Source: Candidatus Bathyarchaeota archaeon (GTDB lineage: Archaea; Thermoproteota; Bathyarchaeia; Bathyarchaeales; Bathycorpusculaceae). From it: DNA of 64,000 bases. Below the pieces are notes generated by a model that searched no databases, was not told where the DNA came from, and worked only from the letters and a program-made list of their open reading frames with translations. Numbering within the stretch: the stretch's first letter is position 1; each line of letters opens with the position of its first letter. Positions 10,130 through 18,201 of the stretch are shown piece after piece. Position numbers and translations under genes: made by a program. The stretch covers positions 132,220 to 196,219 of the forward strand of contig JAOZHW010000003.1 in NCBI GenBank assembly GCA_026014685.1. Direction: 5' to 3'.

Positions 10130-11917
10130 ATGCCCATACGCCAACCCATAGTTTGTGTTCTCGGACACGTAGACTCAGGAAAAACCTCACTGCTTGACGA
10201 GTTACGCAAGACTAACGTGCAGGTCCGTGAAGCAGGCGGCATGACCCAACATATAGGTGCCAGCTTTTTCCCTGTCGAAACCCTAAAACAGCTAATTGGA
10301 CCCTACATGGGCAGCTTCAAAACTGGTATAGAAATTCCAGGTTTACTCATCGTGGATACGCCTGGACATGAAGCTTTCACTAACTTGCGGCGCAGGGGCG
10401 GAAGCGTTGCCGACATTGCTATACTTGTTGTGGATGCGTTGCGTGGGTTTGAGGCGCAGACTTTTGAGTGTATCGAAATTCTCAAAGCCCGAAAAACCCC
10501 GTTCATTGTGGCGGTTAACAAAATTGACCGTATACCTGGCTGGAAACCTCAGCAGAACACGCCTTTTATGAAATCTAACGCTTCGCAATCGAGTTACGTT
10601 CAAGAGGAACTCAACAATCGTCTCTACCAAGTTATGGGTGACTTCAGCCGTCTCGGATTCAAAACTGACCGCTTTGACCACATCCGCGACTTCACTCAAA
10701 ACGTTGCTTTGGTGCCGACTAGCGCGAAAACTGGTGAAGGTCTCGCTGAGTTGGTTATGGTTTTGGTTGGTTTAACGCAGCAGTTTCTAAAGAAGCGTCT
10801 GCAAACGGCTGATGGTCCCGCGAAAGGCTCCATTTTGGAGGTCAAAGAGGAACCAGGGTTAGGTATGACGCTTAACACCATCATTTATGATGGTACGTTG
10901 CATAAGGATGATTTAGTTGTGGTCGGTGGGAAAGATGGCCCGATTTCTGCGCGGGTTAGGACAATTTTGGTGCCTAAACCGCTTGATGAAATGCGTGACC
11001 CACGTGACAAATTCAGCAGCGTAGATTGTGTTTATGCTAGTGCAGGTGTGAAGATTGTTGCGCCAGGTTTGGAGTGCGCGTTGGCTGGTGCACCACTACT
11101 TGCTGTGCCTGCAGGCGAGGAAGCCTCGAAGTATTGTGAAATGATCACTGAGGAAGTAGGCAGAATCCGCATCACCAAAGAAATCGACGGCGTAATTGTT
11201 AAGGCTGACACTCTTGGCTCTTTGGAGGCGATGGCTGAAATCCTCAAAGCCAACAACGTGCAGGTTCGAAGTGCAGACATCGGCGACATTAGTAAACGCG
11301 ACGTAATCGAAGCTTCAGTGGTGAAGCAACGTGAACCGCTGGTAGGCGCGATTTTGGCGTTCGGCGTCAAAACGTTGCCCGACGCGGAAGCTGAAGCGGA
11401 GGCTAATGGCGTTAAAATTTTCCGCGACCCAATTATTTACAACCTTATCGACGGCTATCTTGAATGGGTTAAGGCTAAAAAGGAAGCAAAGAGCGCAGAA
11501 GAGTTTGAGGCGCTGGTTAAACCGGGTAAAGTTATGGTTTTACCTAACTGTATTTTCCGTCGCGCGAAGCCGTTGGTTGTGGGGGTGGAAATTCAAGGAG
11601 GCAGAATTAAACCTAAAGTTTCGCTTATCAGAAAAGAGGACGGTTCTGATTTAGGTGAAATCCAGCAGATTCAGGACAAAGGCAAAGCAATAGGCGAAGC
11701 AAAAGCAGGTGCAGAGGTGGCGATTTCGATGGATAAACCCATCGCGGGGCGTCACATCTTCGAGAGGGATGTTTTGTTTGTGAAAGTGCCTGAGGACGAC
11801 GCTAAAAAACTGCTTACGGCGCATCTGGATGATTTAACTGCTGAGGAGCAAGATGTACTTAAAGAATACATAAATATGATGCGTAAAAAAATCCCCTTCT
11901 GGGCAGGCGTCATGTAG
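10130..11917 (+). CDS. infB: Translation initiation factor aIF5B
   Basis: 595 residues, the usual length for archaeal IF5B (homologue of bacterial IF2). It promotes Met-tRNAi and ribosomal subunit joining and hydrolyses GTP. The G domain has GHVDSGKT (residues 12-19), DTPGH (76-80) and NKID (130-133). Beta-barrel domain II follows (about 225-330), then the IF2 alpha/beta/alpha domain III, and a C-terminal barrel and helix ending in MMRKKIPFWAGVM. TAGGAGA at 10114-10120 precedes the ATG. No intein interrupts the G domain. A single-gene unit; a T-rich stretch near 11931-11951 probably terminates it. Confidence 0.98.
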   Translation: MPIRQPIVCVLGHVDSGKTSLLDELRKTNVQVREAGGMTQHIGASFFPVETLKQLIGPYMGSFKTGIEIPGLLIVDTPGHEAFTNLRRRGGSVADIAILVVDALRGFEAQTFECIEILKARKTPFIVAVNKIDRIPGWKPQQNTPFMKSNASQSSYVQEELNNRLYQVMGDFSRLGFKTDRFDHIRDFTQNVALVPTSAKTGEGLAELVMVLVGLTQQFLKKRLQTADGPAKGSILEVKEEPGLGMTLNTIIYDGTLHKDDLVVVGGKDGPISARVRTILVPKPLDEMRDPRDKFSSVDCVYASAGVKIVAPGLECALAGAPLLAVPAGEEASKYCEMITEEVGRIRITKEIDGVIVKADTLGSLEAMAEILKANNVQVRSADIGDISKRDVIEASVVKQREPLVGAILAFGVKTLPDAEAEAEANGVKIFRDPIIYNLIDGYLEWVKAKKEAKSAEEFEALVKPGKVMVLPNCIFRRAKPLVVGVEIQGGRIKPKVSLIRKEDGSDLGEIQQIQDKGKAIGEAKAGAEVAISMDKPIAGRHIFERDVLFVKVPEDDAKKLLTAHLDDLTAEEQDVLKEYINMMRKKIPFWAGVM

Positions 11918-11930
11918 CGTTGGGTCTGCT

Positions 11931-11951
11931 AAGTTTTTTTGTTTTTTCTCA
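11931..11951 (+). terminator. T-rich terminator after infB
   Basis: Runs of 7 and 6 T directly downstream of the infB stop (AGTTTTTTTGTTTTTTCTC), typical of archaeal termination. Confidence 0.5.
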
Positions 11952-11992
11952 TTTTGGGGCGCATACGTTTCCGTATCCGCACCTGATGGAGT

Positions 11993-12034
11993 CACGCGAC
12001 GTCTCAAAGCTGACCTCCCCTCCCTTATTTAAAG
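11993..12034 (-). repeat. Dispersed intergenic repeat, copy A
   Basis: On the minus strand: TATA-like TTTAAATA, then AAGGGAGGGGAGG, a short TCA..TGA hairpin, then GACGTCGCGTG. Nearly identical to copies at 32334-32375 and 50995-51036. It lies about 30 bp beyond the stop of the hemerythrin gene, in the same orientation, and faces the infB 3' end. Confidence 0.8.
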
Positions 12035-12064
12035 AACAAGATTTTGCGTTTGTAAAAGAGACAA

Positions 12065-12550
12065 TTATGGCAACCTCTCCGTTTTCTCGTTCATGAACTG
12101 TCTAGCTATTTCCTGTTCATCTTCTTCTGAGAGGACTCTTTTAGCCTTCTTGAAAAGTTCTTTCTCTTCTTCCTCAACGTGCATGTCTATTGTTTCGCTT
12201 AGAACCTTAACTTTGGCTAGTTTAGCTTCGGTGTCTTCTGTGTCGTCTATGTCGTTCATCACTTTTTTGCTAACTTCATGTTCCTCGTATGATTCAAGCG
12301 TCAGCAGCCTTGTTTCCGCGTTGTTTTCTAACCGTGGATAGAGAAGTTTTTCTTCGCCCGCCATGTGTATCTGCAAAGCTGTCCTAATCTGATTGTAGAT
12401 TTTGTCTTGATAGCGTTCCTCATCGACGATTTGTTTAAACAGTTTCTTTACATCTTTATGCTCTAGCTTCAGTATGTCGTAGATGGTTGCGTTGTCTCTT
12501 ATTTTTTCTTGTTCCCGTCTGAGTTCATCCTGTAAAACTGGACTTTCCAT
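12065..12550 (-). CDS. Hemerythrin-like HHE cation-binding protein
   Basis: 161 residues from the ATG at 12550, fixed by a perfect GGAGGTGA Shine-Dalgarno at 12555-12562; the longer open frame upstream is spurious. Iron ligands of a hemerythrin-like four-helix bundle can be assigned: His31 (LEHKDV), His62 and Glu66 (IHMAGEE), His91 (EEHEVS), His124 and Glu128 (MHVEEEE). Such proteins bind a di-iron site for O2, NO or iron handling. It lies 34 bp downstream of a cysteine-rich copper-type protein in the same operon, which suggests a joint role in oxygen or metal stress. Confidence 0.92.
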   Translation of the reverse strand: MESPVLQDELRREQEKIRDNATIYDILKLEHKDVKKLFKQIVDEERYQDKIYNQIRTALQIHMAGEEKLLYPRLENNAETRLLTLESYEEHEVSKKVMNDIDDTEDTEAKLAKVKVLSETIDMHVEEEEKELFKKAKRVLSEEDEQEIARQFMNEKTERLP

Positions 12551-12554
12551 ACAA

Positions 12555-12562
12555 TCACCTCC
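12555..12562 (-). promoter_or_regulatory. Strong Shine-Dalgarno deciding hemerythrin start
   Basis: GGAGGTGA on the minus strand, 4 nt before the ATG at 12550. It excludes the longer N-terminal extension of the frame. Confidence 0.85.
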
Positions 12563-12584
12563 CATCCCCCAAAAAAAGATACTG

Positions 12585-13151
12585 TTACCTCGCCATTTCC
12601 CTACAAGATTCAGCGCAACGCCTGCACACACTCGCGCATTCTTTCATGAAGTCCTCCTCAAATCTGTCGCAGTCGTCGGCGCATTCGTCGCAGATGTCCG
12701 CGCATATACCACATGTTTGAGGGTGATAGGTGGAGTTGCGTAGCATGAAGTCGGCGTTGAGGTTGCAGATTTTTGCGCAGTCTATGAGAAGGTTGATGTG
12801 GTCGGGTTCGGCGTGTTTTCCTCTGAGGTTTAGGCAGTGGATTGTGGTGTTGGTGCAGGTTTGGTAGCAGTCCAGTGAGTCTTTGATGCATTGTTGGACC
12901 TCTTGGATAGTCATCAATTCTGAGCTTTGGATTTGCTCTAATTCCTCCATTGATCCAACAATTCGTCCAGCCACAGGGGACGGGTTTTTCTGTTGCCAGC
13001 CTTCTTCGGCGTCTTCTATGGTTTGTGCTTCGTTTTCTGGGTTTTCTTCGTCTTCATGTATGGGGCGCATGTCTCTGGCAGAGGCTTCTCCAAGATAATT
13101 TGAGCTTGAGGTGGTTTTTTCGTGGGGTTCATAACTGTATGATTTGGACAA
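12585..13151 (-). CDS. Cysteine-rich four-helix-bundle (Csp/DUF326-like) copper protein
   Basis: 188 residues from a TTG at 13151; a GGAGGTGA site at 13156-13163 decides this non-ATG start. Residues 1-80 are polar and acidic, probably disordered (an unusual extension). The C-terminal 110 residues hold 15 cysteines in CxxxC/CxxC arrays (SLDCYQTC, TCGICADICDEC, CASVCRRCAESC), the pattern of Csp copper-storage proteins and DUF326, where thiols lining a helical bundle bind many Cu(I) ions. No signal peptide, so a cytosolic Csp3-like role is likely. First gene of a two-gene operon with the hemerythrin. Confidence 0.88.
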   Translation of the reverse strand: MSKSYSYEPHEKTTSSSNYLGEASARDMRPIHEDEENPENEAQTIEDAEEGWQQKNPSPVAGRIVGSMEELEQIQSSELMTIQEVQQCIKDSLDCYQTCTNTTIHCLNLRGKHAEPDHINLLIDCAKICNLNADFMLRNSTYHPQTCGICADICDECADDCDRFEEDFMKECASVCRRCAESCREMAR

Positions 13152-13155
13152 ACCT

Positions 13156-13163
13156 TCACCTCC
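13156..13163 (-). promoter_or_regulatory. Strong Shine-Dalgarno with TTG start
   Basis: GGAGGTGA on the minus strand, 4 nt before the TTG at 13151. Confidence 0.8.
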
Positions 13164-13171
13164 CTATCAAT

Positions 13172-13839
13172 CCGCCACCAAAGAACAAAGCAAACATCGA
13201 TTTTTGCGTCGTTTGGGTATAGCTGTGACTTTGTGATAGGTTACATGAATATGTCTGTTCGGGTTTGATTTAAAAATATGTGACTGCCAATCTGCGCCTA
13301 CATCAAAGCAAAAGATAAAGATTTGTCTTTGTTTCTTTGGTTGGTTCACTGTTTTTTCTTTTTAGTTGTAGTTGCAGAAAAAGCCTAAGTACATCAACAA
13401 TCAGCAACTTGTTTTTAGGTGTCTGCTTTTTCTTTGGCTATGAGGGCGACAGCAAACTGGTTGGTTTTTCGCAAGCAGTTCAGGTTGGTGGGCGCGGTTG
13501 GCATGGAACAGCCATGTTTGCTGCTCTCAGCTGACCCCCTCTCCTTATTTAAGACAGAATAGCCTTCCTCTCTTTATGTGATTGTGGCGGTTTTTGGATG
13601 CCACAAGAAGGCGTTTGGTTGCGGTTGCTTTTTGGGTTCGGCTTGTGTGTGGGATTCTGTTTGGATGTGGCAGCGGAGTTTTTCTCTACAAGAATACATA
13701 GGAAAAACTGATTATCCGTGTGGCGCTTTGCTGTGAGTGTTTTTGTTTTCACAAACCATCAACAACCAAAGCAATTCCCGCAGGGCAAAAGTTAAGATAC
13801 CACTAAACCCATATACAAAGCAAAGGTGAACCTCGCATT
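13172..13839. other. Long non-coding interval
   Basis: About 670 nt between the copper-protein operon and the RelB-like gene. The minus strand has a TATA-like TTTTTAAAT near 13268-13280, suited to the copper-protein operon. The + strand is T/G-rich with no convincing gene; a 65-codon frame at 13337-13534 is low-complexity. Repeat copy F lies at 13511-13555. Confidence 0.5.
13511..13555 (-). repeat. Dispersed intergenic repeat, copy F
   Basis: Minus strand: TCTTAAATAAGGAGAGGGGG, then palindromic TCAGCTGA, then AGAGCAGCAAACATGGC. Diverged relative of copies A-D; it shares the GAGCAGCAAA tail with copy G (32384-32428). Confidence 0.6.
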
Positions 13840-14049
13840 ATGACTACAATTTTGACTGCTGAAGAAAAAGAACTTCTCACCCGCGCCGCAACCCTCATGA
13901 AAGCACTCCTAGAAACCATTGAAGTCAGCCAAGACAAAACCACCGCCAAAGAACTAAAAAAAGCCCTCCAAGAAGTCGAAGACGGAAAATCGCGACCCAT
14001 AGAAGAACTCATAAGAGAGCTTGGCCTTGAAAAAGAGGTACCAACTTAG
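13840..14049 (+). CDS. RelB-like antitoxin
   Basis: 69 residues, highly charged and helical, with an acidic/basic repeat (LKKALQEVEDGKSRPIEELIREL) typical of RelB/DUF-type antitoxins that wrap around a RelE toxin. AAGGTGA lies about 11 nt before the ATG. The 3' end overlaps the toxin frame by 29 nt, showing translational coupling. The DNA-binding N-terminus is not clearly of AbrB or RHH type, so the antitoxin subfamily is unclear; the assignment rests mainly on its partner. Confidence 0.8.
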   Translation: MTTILTAEEKELLTRAATLMKALLETIEVSQDKTTAKELKKALQEVEDGKSRPIEELIRELGLEKEVPT

Positions 14050-14281
14050 AGTCGCTCCAACCTTTTCAAGGGGACTCAAAAAACTTGACAAAAACACCCA
14101 AATCCAGATTCTAACACATGCCCTGGCGCTAAAAACCGACCCATTCATTGGCAAACCGCTGCGAGGCGACTGGAAAGGCATCTACTCGCTAAGAATAGGC
14201 ACATACCGAATTCTCTATACAACCAAAAAAACGGAAATCCACCTACTCTACGTCGGACACCGAAAAAACATCTACCACTAA
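14021..14281 (+). CDS. RelE/ParE-family toxin
   Basis: 86 residues from a TTG at 14021 inside the antitoxin gene. The RelE fold is clear: basic N-terminal strand (YQLRVAPTFSRGLKKLDK), helix with lysines, then IGKPLRGDWKGIYSLRIGTYRILY and the final HLLYVGHRKNIYH, where Arg and His/Tyr residues match the ribosome-dependent mRNA cleavage site of RelE. The neighbouring antitoxin overlaps by 29 nt. Intact and likely functional. Repeat copy E follows immediately. Confidence 0.92.
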   Translation: MALKKRYQLRVAPTFSRGLKKLDKNTQIQILTHALALKTDPFIGKPLRGDWKGIYSLRIGTYRILYTTKKTEIHLLYVGHRKNIYH

Positions 14282-14293
14282 CCACTTTGAAAA

Positions 14294-14337
14294 CCACGCT
14301 TCTGATTTGCCGCTACCGCCCCTCCCTTATATATAGA
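14294..14337 (-). repeat. Dispersed intergenic repeat, copy E
   Basis: Minus strand: CTATATATAAGGGAGGGGCGG, a weakly pairing middle (GTAGCGGCAAATC), then AGAAGCGTGG. Between the 3' ends of the RelE-like toxin and the GH130-like gene. The GCGTGGTTTTCAA flank is shared with copy D. Confidence 0.6.
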
Positions 14338-14438
14338 AAAAGAGGTAAAGGTCACTCTACAGAGATCCGCCTAACCCTCTGGTAAATTGCAAACATATCC
14401 AGACAGGTTCAGCGGACAGGCAAGGTATTGCTTGGGCT

Positions 14439-15332
14439 CTATTTTTTGGGGAGTAATTCGTTTAGTTCGTAGCTTGCGCCACAGAGCACGGTGTCTGCGC
14501 CGCCGTAGTAGACGATGACTTGGTCATCTAACTGTACGTTTCCGCAGCTGAAAACCACGTTGGGTACGTCGCCGACGCATTCGTAGTCTTCGCAGGGTGT
14601 CAGTATGGGTTTCTCTGAGCGGTACAGCACTTTTTCAGGGTTACTCTTATCCAGCAAAGCAGCGCCAAGCGAGTAGTGCTTCTTTTCATCTACACCATGA
14701 TAGATGAACAGGTAACCTTCGTTGAGTTCGATGGGTGTGCCTGCCGCGCCGATTTTAACGCTGTCCCACATCTTGTCGCGGGGTTCCATGATTGATTTGA
14801 AGTCGTGCCACCGTTTGAGGTCCTCGGAGTAGGAAACGCAGATACTGGGTTCGATGCGGTGGAACATGACGTATTTGCCGTCAACTTTTCCGGGCAGAAT
14901 AACTGCGTCTTTGTTGCGGACGCCTGGAAACGGCAGGGTGCGTTCTTTCCAGTTCCAGTTGCGTTTCACGAAGTCTGCGAGGTTAATTTGGGTTAGTGAG
15001 ATTTGGAATATCACTGGAAAATCATGGTTTCGATAGGCAGTGTATGCCATGATGCATTGGTCGCCCATCACCGTTAAGCGTGGATCTTCGCAGCCGTCGC
15101 GTTCCGCGTGGTTGACTGGCGTGAAGATTGGTGTGTCAAAACGTTCTTTTATGGTGAAACCGTCGTTGGATGTTGCTAAGCCCAGTCTTGAAACCATGTC
15201 TGTGCCCTGTGCGCGGTAGACGATATGGACTAAGCCGTCGCTGTAGATGGCTGCTGCGTTGAACACAGACCTGTTTTCCCAAGAGTTGGTCTTTACTGGT
15301 TTTAATATGGGGTTATGTACAAATCGTTTCAT
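14439..15332 (-). CDS. GH130-family beta-mannoside phosphorylase/hydrolase-like protein
   Basis: 297 residues, five-bladed beta-propeller of glycoside hydrolase family 130 (older DUF377). Diagnostic segments: NPILKP at the start, SVFNAAAIY, VYRAQ, the catalytic-region DGCEDPRL (about residues 78-85), AGTPIEL, IYHGV and YYGGADTVLC near the C-terminus. GH130 members are mostly inverting phosphorylases or hydrolases on beta-1,2- or beta-1,4-mannosides. AGGGGA precedes the ATG. A paralogue lies at 18202; the two flank a GT4 and a barrel protein, so the group probably turns over one mannose-type glycan. Exact linkage cannot be read from sequence. Confidence 0.92.
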   Translation of the reverse strand: MKRFVHNPILKPVKTNSWENRSVFNAAAIYSDGLVHIVYRAQGTDMVSRLGLATSNDGFTIKERFDTPIFTPVNHAERDGCEDPRLTVMGDQCIMAYTAYRNHDFPVIFQISLTQINLADFVKRNWNWKERTLPFPGVRNKDAVILPGKVDGKYVMFHRIEPSICVSYSEDLKRWHDFKSIMEPRDKMWDSVKIGAAGTPIELNEGYLFIYHGVDEKKHYSLGAALLDKSNPEKVLYRSEKPILTPCEDYECVGDVPNVVFSCGNVQLDDQVIVYYGGADTVLCGASYELNELLPKK

Positions 15333-15396
15333 TAATCCCCTCTCCCTTCCTGAAGCAGTCCTCTAGCAGGGTAAAATATAAACTTCATCCCAAAGT

Positions 15397-16722
15397 ATGG
15401 TCAAAAACGCCTGTGTGACTGTCAAAGCACAATCACATCGGCTTAAAGACAGCCAAATCTTTATGGTATGGCGTGATTTGTTGTTGGCAAACTATATTCT
15501 AGGCACTCCTACGTTGACTGGCGTTAAAGAAGTTGCTTACGTCAGCACATTTCCACCTCGAAAATGCGGCATAGCCACCTTCACAGCGGATCTAGTTAAC
15601 TCAGTGGGGCAACTGGGCAAATTAAGAAACCAAAAAGTCATCTCCATCGATGGCCGACGGCTGTCTAAACCGACTTTCGGGGGGTTTGAGGATAAAATCG
15701 GCCGCGACTTCGCCGAAGACTACGTATTAATGGCGAATTTCCTCAACAACTCTTCTGTTAACGTGGTGAACATTCAGCATGAATTCGGTATTTTCGGCGG
15801 CGAATCAGGCGAATACATCTGCAACTTTCTTGACCGCATAAAGCGGCCTGTTGCCACGACACTTCACACAGTTTTGCCTAATTTTGAGAACAAAGCCAAA
15901 GAAGTCTTCCACGATGTGGTTGCGAAGAGCACGGCGATTGTGGTTCTCAACGAAACCACGCGGGGGCTGCTCTGCAGCTATGGAGTTCCCTCAAATAAGG
16001 TGAAGCTTATTCCTCACGGTTGCCCAGACCTGCCATTGGTAGCCAGCAGCAAAGTCAAACCAAAACTGGGGCTGAAAAACAAAGTCGTCCTGTCGACGTT
16101 TGGGTTGCTGGGCAGGGGCAAAGGCATCGAACACGTCATCGAGGCCCTCCCCAAAATAGTAAAGAAGGAACCCCGTCTCGTCTACTATGTACTAGGTGTC
16201 ACGCATCCTCAAGTGAAAAAAGTGGAAGGCGAACAATACCGCAACTCGCTGCTGAGGAAAGCAAAAAACCTCGGATTAAGAAACCATGTGCGGTTCCTAA
16301 ACCGTTTTCTCTCTAAAACTGAACTCTACACTTACTTGCAAGCTACAGACGTGTACATAACACCATATCTGTCGCCAAATCAGGTCAGCAGCGGCACCTT
16401 ATCTTATGCTTTGGCGGCGGGAAAAGCAGTTGTTTCCACTCCTTACCTGCACGCTAAAGAAGCCCTCGGTGAAGGTCGCGGGCTCTTCTGCAGGTTTAAC
16501 GACTCGGAATCCATCGCTGAACAGGTTACTACCGTCATTGAGAACCCTATTCTTCGTCGCTCACTTGAGAAAAAAGCGTACCATTACAGCCGCAAATTCA
16601 CTTGGTCCCATGTCGCCCAAAAATACCTCGAGTTATTCGACGAATTAACCATGCATTCGGAGGCGAAGTGCCATACGGCTTCCCCCATTAAAAATCGATT
16701 ACCTCAAAGCGTTTACAGATGA
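15397..16722 (+). CDS. GT4-family glycosyltransferase
   Basis: Up to 441 residues. The start is uncertain: ATG 15397, ATG 15463 or TTG 15514; homology begins at about 15520 (EVAYVSTFPPRKCGIATFTADL), and a TATA-like GGCTTAAAG at 15440 favours the later ones. GT-B fold: N-terminal acceptor domain with NIQHEFGIFGG and NETTRGLL, then the donor-binding domain with STFGLLGRGKGIEHVIEAL, KNLGLRNHVRFLNRF and the GT4 E-x7-E region (SGTLSYALAAGKAVVSTPYLHAKE). It probably transfers a sugar from an NDP donor. The downstream barrel frame is offset by +1 and appears to be the rest of the same polypeptide (see 16730). Confidence 0.92.
   Translation: MVKNACVTVKAQSHRLKDSQIFMVWRDLLLANYILGTPTLTGVKEVAYVSTFPPRKCGIATFTADLVNSVGQLGKLRNQKVISIDGRRLSKPTFGGFEDKIGRDFAEDYVLMANFLNNSSVNVVNIQHEFGIFGGESGEYICNFLDRIKRPVATTLHTVLPNFENKAKEVFHDVVAKSTAIVVLNETTRGLLCSYGVPSNKVKLIPHGCPDLPLVASSKVKPKLGLKNKVVLSTFGLLGRGKGIEHVIEALPKIVKKEPRLVYYVLGVTHPQVKKVEGEQYRNSLLRKAKNLGLRNHVRFLNRFLSKTELYTYLQATDVYITPYLSPNQVSSGTLSYALAAGKAVVSTPYLHAKEALGEGRGLFCRFNDSESIAEQVTTVIENPILRRSLEKKAYHYSRKFTWSHVAQKYLELFDELTMHSEAKCHTASPIKNRLPQSVYR
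16682..16686 (+). other. C5 tract, candidate frameshift site joining GT4 to barrel protein
   Basis: Removing one C (or a +1 slip) here turns ...HTASPIKN into ...HTASPLKIDYLKAFTDDTG, which reads without a stop into the conserved N-terminus of the next frame. Confidence 0.55.
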
Positions 16723-17707
16723 CACAGGCGTGTTCCAGCACGCAAAATTATGTATACCTAAACGCGGGGAAGGCTACACAACCGACGACAACGCCCGAGC
16801 ATTAATCGCTGTAGTGAGGTACCACCGTCTAAAACGCGACCCAGCTGTGGAGCGTTTAGCAAGCATCTATCTGGCGTTTCTTAACCACATGCAGAAACCT
16901 GATGGCAACTTCCACAATTACCTCAGCTATGAACGCACGTACCTAGATGTAGATGGCTCGGAGGATTCTGCAGGTCGGGCCCTCTGGGCTTGTGGTTGTG
17001 CTTTGAATTCTGCTTTACCTCGGGATATGCGGTTGGTTGCCAAAGACATTTTTGACCGCGGTTTACCTTGGGTTTGGAAATCTACTTCGCTCCGGTTCTA
17101 CTCCGCCGCCATAGCTGGACTCTACCAATACCGCCAAGCCGTCCCCAACGGCGACAGCGCAGCGCACGCCGAAAAACTCGGCGACACTTTAGTGCAGCAT
17201 TTCCGTGACGAAAACAAAGGTGAATGGCGCTGGTTTGAACCCCACTTGACTTATGATAACGCCCGCTTGGTTGAGGCGCTCTTTTTGGCGTATCTTATGG
17301 TAAAGAAACCCGTGTTTCTTAATGTAGCTGAGGAGGCGATGACTTTTCTGCTTGAAACCCAACTGGTGGACGGCGTGTTTGTTCCCATTGGTAACGATGG
17401 CTGGTTCAAGCGTGGCGGAAGTCGACCCTTCTATGATCAGCAGCCACTGGAAGCAGCGGCGATGGTTGAGGCAGCCGTAGACGGCTATTTGGCAACCAAA
17501 AACGAACGCTACCTCGATGTTGCAAACGTGGTTTTCGGGTGGTTTTTAGGTAGAAACAGCCGCAACATCATGATGTACAATCCCGAAACTGGTGGATGCT
17601 ACGACGGTTTAAGCGCAGATTCCGTTAACACAAATCAAGGAGGCGAATCTTCAATCTCGTATCTGTTGGCTCGGCTTAGGCTTGAGGGAGTGCGCAGGGG
17701 ATTTTAG
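16691..17707 (+). CDS. Alpha/alpha-barrel glycan-associated protein (probable C-terminal half of the GT4 protein)
   Basis: The recognisable sequence begins near 16691 (KIDYLKAFTDDTGVFQHA), upstream of the first canonical start (GTG 16730, giving 325 residues). Helical (alpha/alpha)-barrel type sequence with GYTTDDNARALI, NFHNYLSYERTYLD, WRWFEPHLTYDNARLVEAL, PFYDQQPLEAAAMVEAA and a Gly-rich end (MYNPETGGCYDG...NTNQGGESSISYL). This domain commonly sits directly C-terminal to GT4 domains in one chain and is predicted to act on or bind the glycan. No start codon exists between the in-frame upstream stop and GTG 16730, so either a short product is made or a frameshift fuses it to the GT4. Confidence 0.82.
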   Translation, partial: KIDYLKAFTDDTGVFQHAKLCIPKRGEGYTTDDNARALIAVVRYHRLKRDPAVERLASIYLAFLNHMQKPDGNFHNYLSYERTYLDVDGSEDSAGRALWACGCALNSALPRDMRLVAKDIFDRGLPWVWKSTSLRFYSAAIAGLYQYRQAVPNGDSAAHAEKLGDTLVQHFRDENKGEWRWFEPHLTYDNARLVEALFLAYLMVKKPVFLNVAEEAMTFLLETQLVDGVFVPIGNDGWFKRGGSRPFYDQQPLEAAAMVEAAVDGYLATKNERYLDVANVVFGWFLGRNSRNIMMYNPETGGCYDGLSADSVNTNQGGESSISYLLARLRLEGVRRGF

Positions 17708-17777
17708 TGTCAGAAGAGGATTTAAGCATGGAACTACCTTGGTTTAGTGGATAGTATTCTGTTTTTTGGGTGATTGA

Positions 17778-18191
17778 ATGTGTGAACCCATGCTTAAAAT
17801 CAAAGACATCATGTGTAAGAGGGTTGTTACCGCAAAAGAAGATATGCTAATTCAGGACGCAGTGCAGTTGCTAAACGATATGCATGTGGGCTCCATAATA
17901 GTTATCGACGAGGAAGAACGCTGCAAAGGCATCTTTACAGAACGCGACGCCATACGCGTAATAGCCGCCAAGTACCCCACAAACGAGCCGATAAGCAAAA
18001 TCATGAGCCGCCACGTCGTAACCATCTCCTTTGAAGCCTCCTTCGACGAAGCCAAACGCCTCATGCTCTCCCACGACATACGCCACCTTCCAGTCACAGA
18101 CCAAACAGGCAAACTTGTCGGTTTGTTCTCGCTTAGAGCCTTCTTCGATGAAATTATGGGTATCAAGACGCCGATACCGAGCGCCACTTGA
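17778..18191 (+). CDS. CBS-domain pair protein
   Basis: 137 residues consisting only of two CBS motifs: DIMCKRVVTAKEDMLIQDAVQLLNDMHVGSIIVID...GIFTERD (about 8-55) and IMSRHVVTISFEASFDEAKRLMLSHDIRHLPVTD...GLFSLR (about 72-120). Such pairs bind AMP/ATP or SAM and act as energy-state sensors. GGGTGA lies 5 nt before the ATG. Situated within the glycan cluster and 10 bp before the second GH130 gene, it may regulate that pathway; this is inference from context. Confidence 0.92.
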   Translation: MCEPMLKIKDIMCKRVVTAKEDMLIQDAVQLLNDMHVGSIIVIDEEERCKGIFTERDAIRVIAAKYPTNEPISKIMSRHVVTISFEASFDEAKRLMLSHDIRHLPVTDQTGKLVGLFSLRAFFDEIMGIKTPIPSAT

Positions 18192-18201
18192 GGGGTGAGC
18201 T

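Noticed and set aside
12550..12631. N-terminal extension of the hemerythrin frame to 12631
   Set aside because: The perfect Shine-Dalgarno sits directly before ATG 12550, and the extension overlaps the copper-protein gene.
13337..13534. 65-codon frame in the 13.2-13.8 kb gap
   Set aside because: Low-complexity, Ser/Phe-rich with no domain, runs into repeat copy F; looks like chance.
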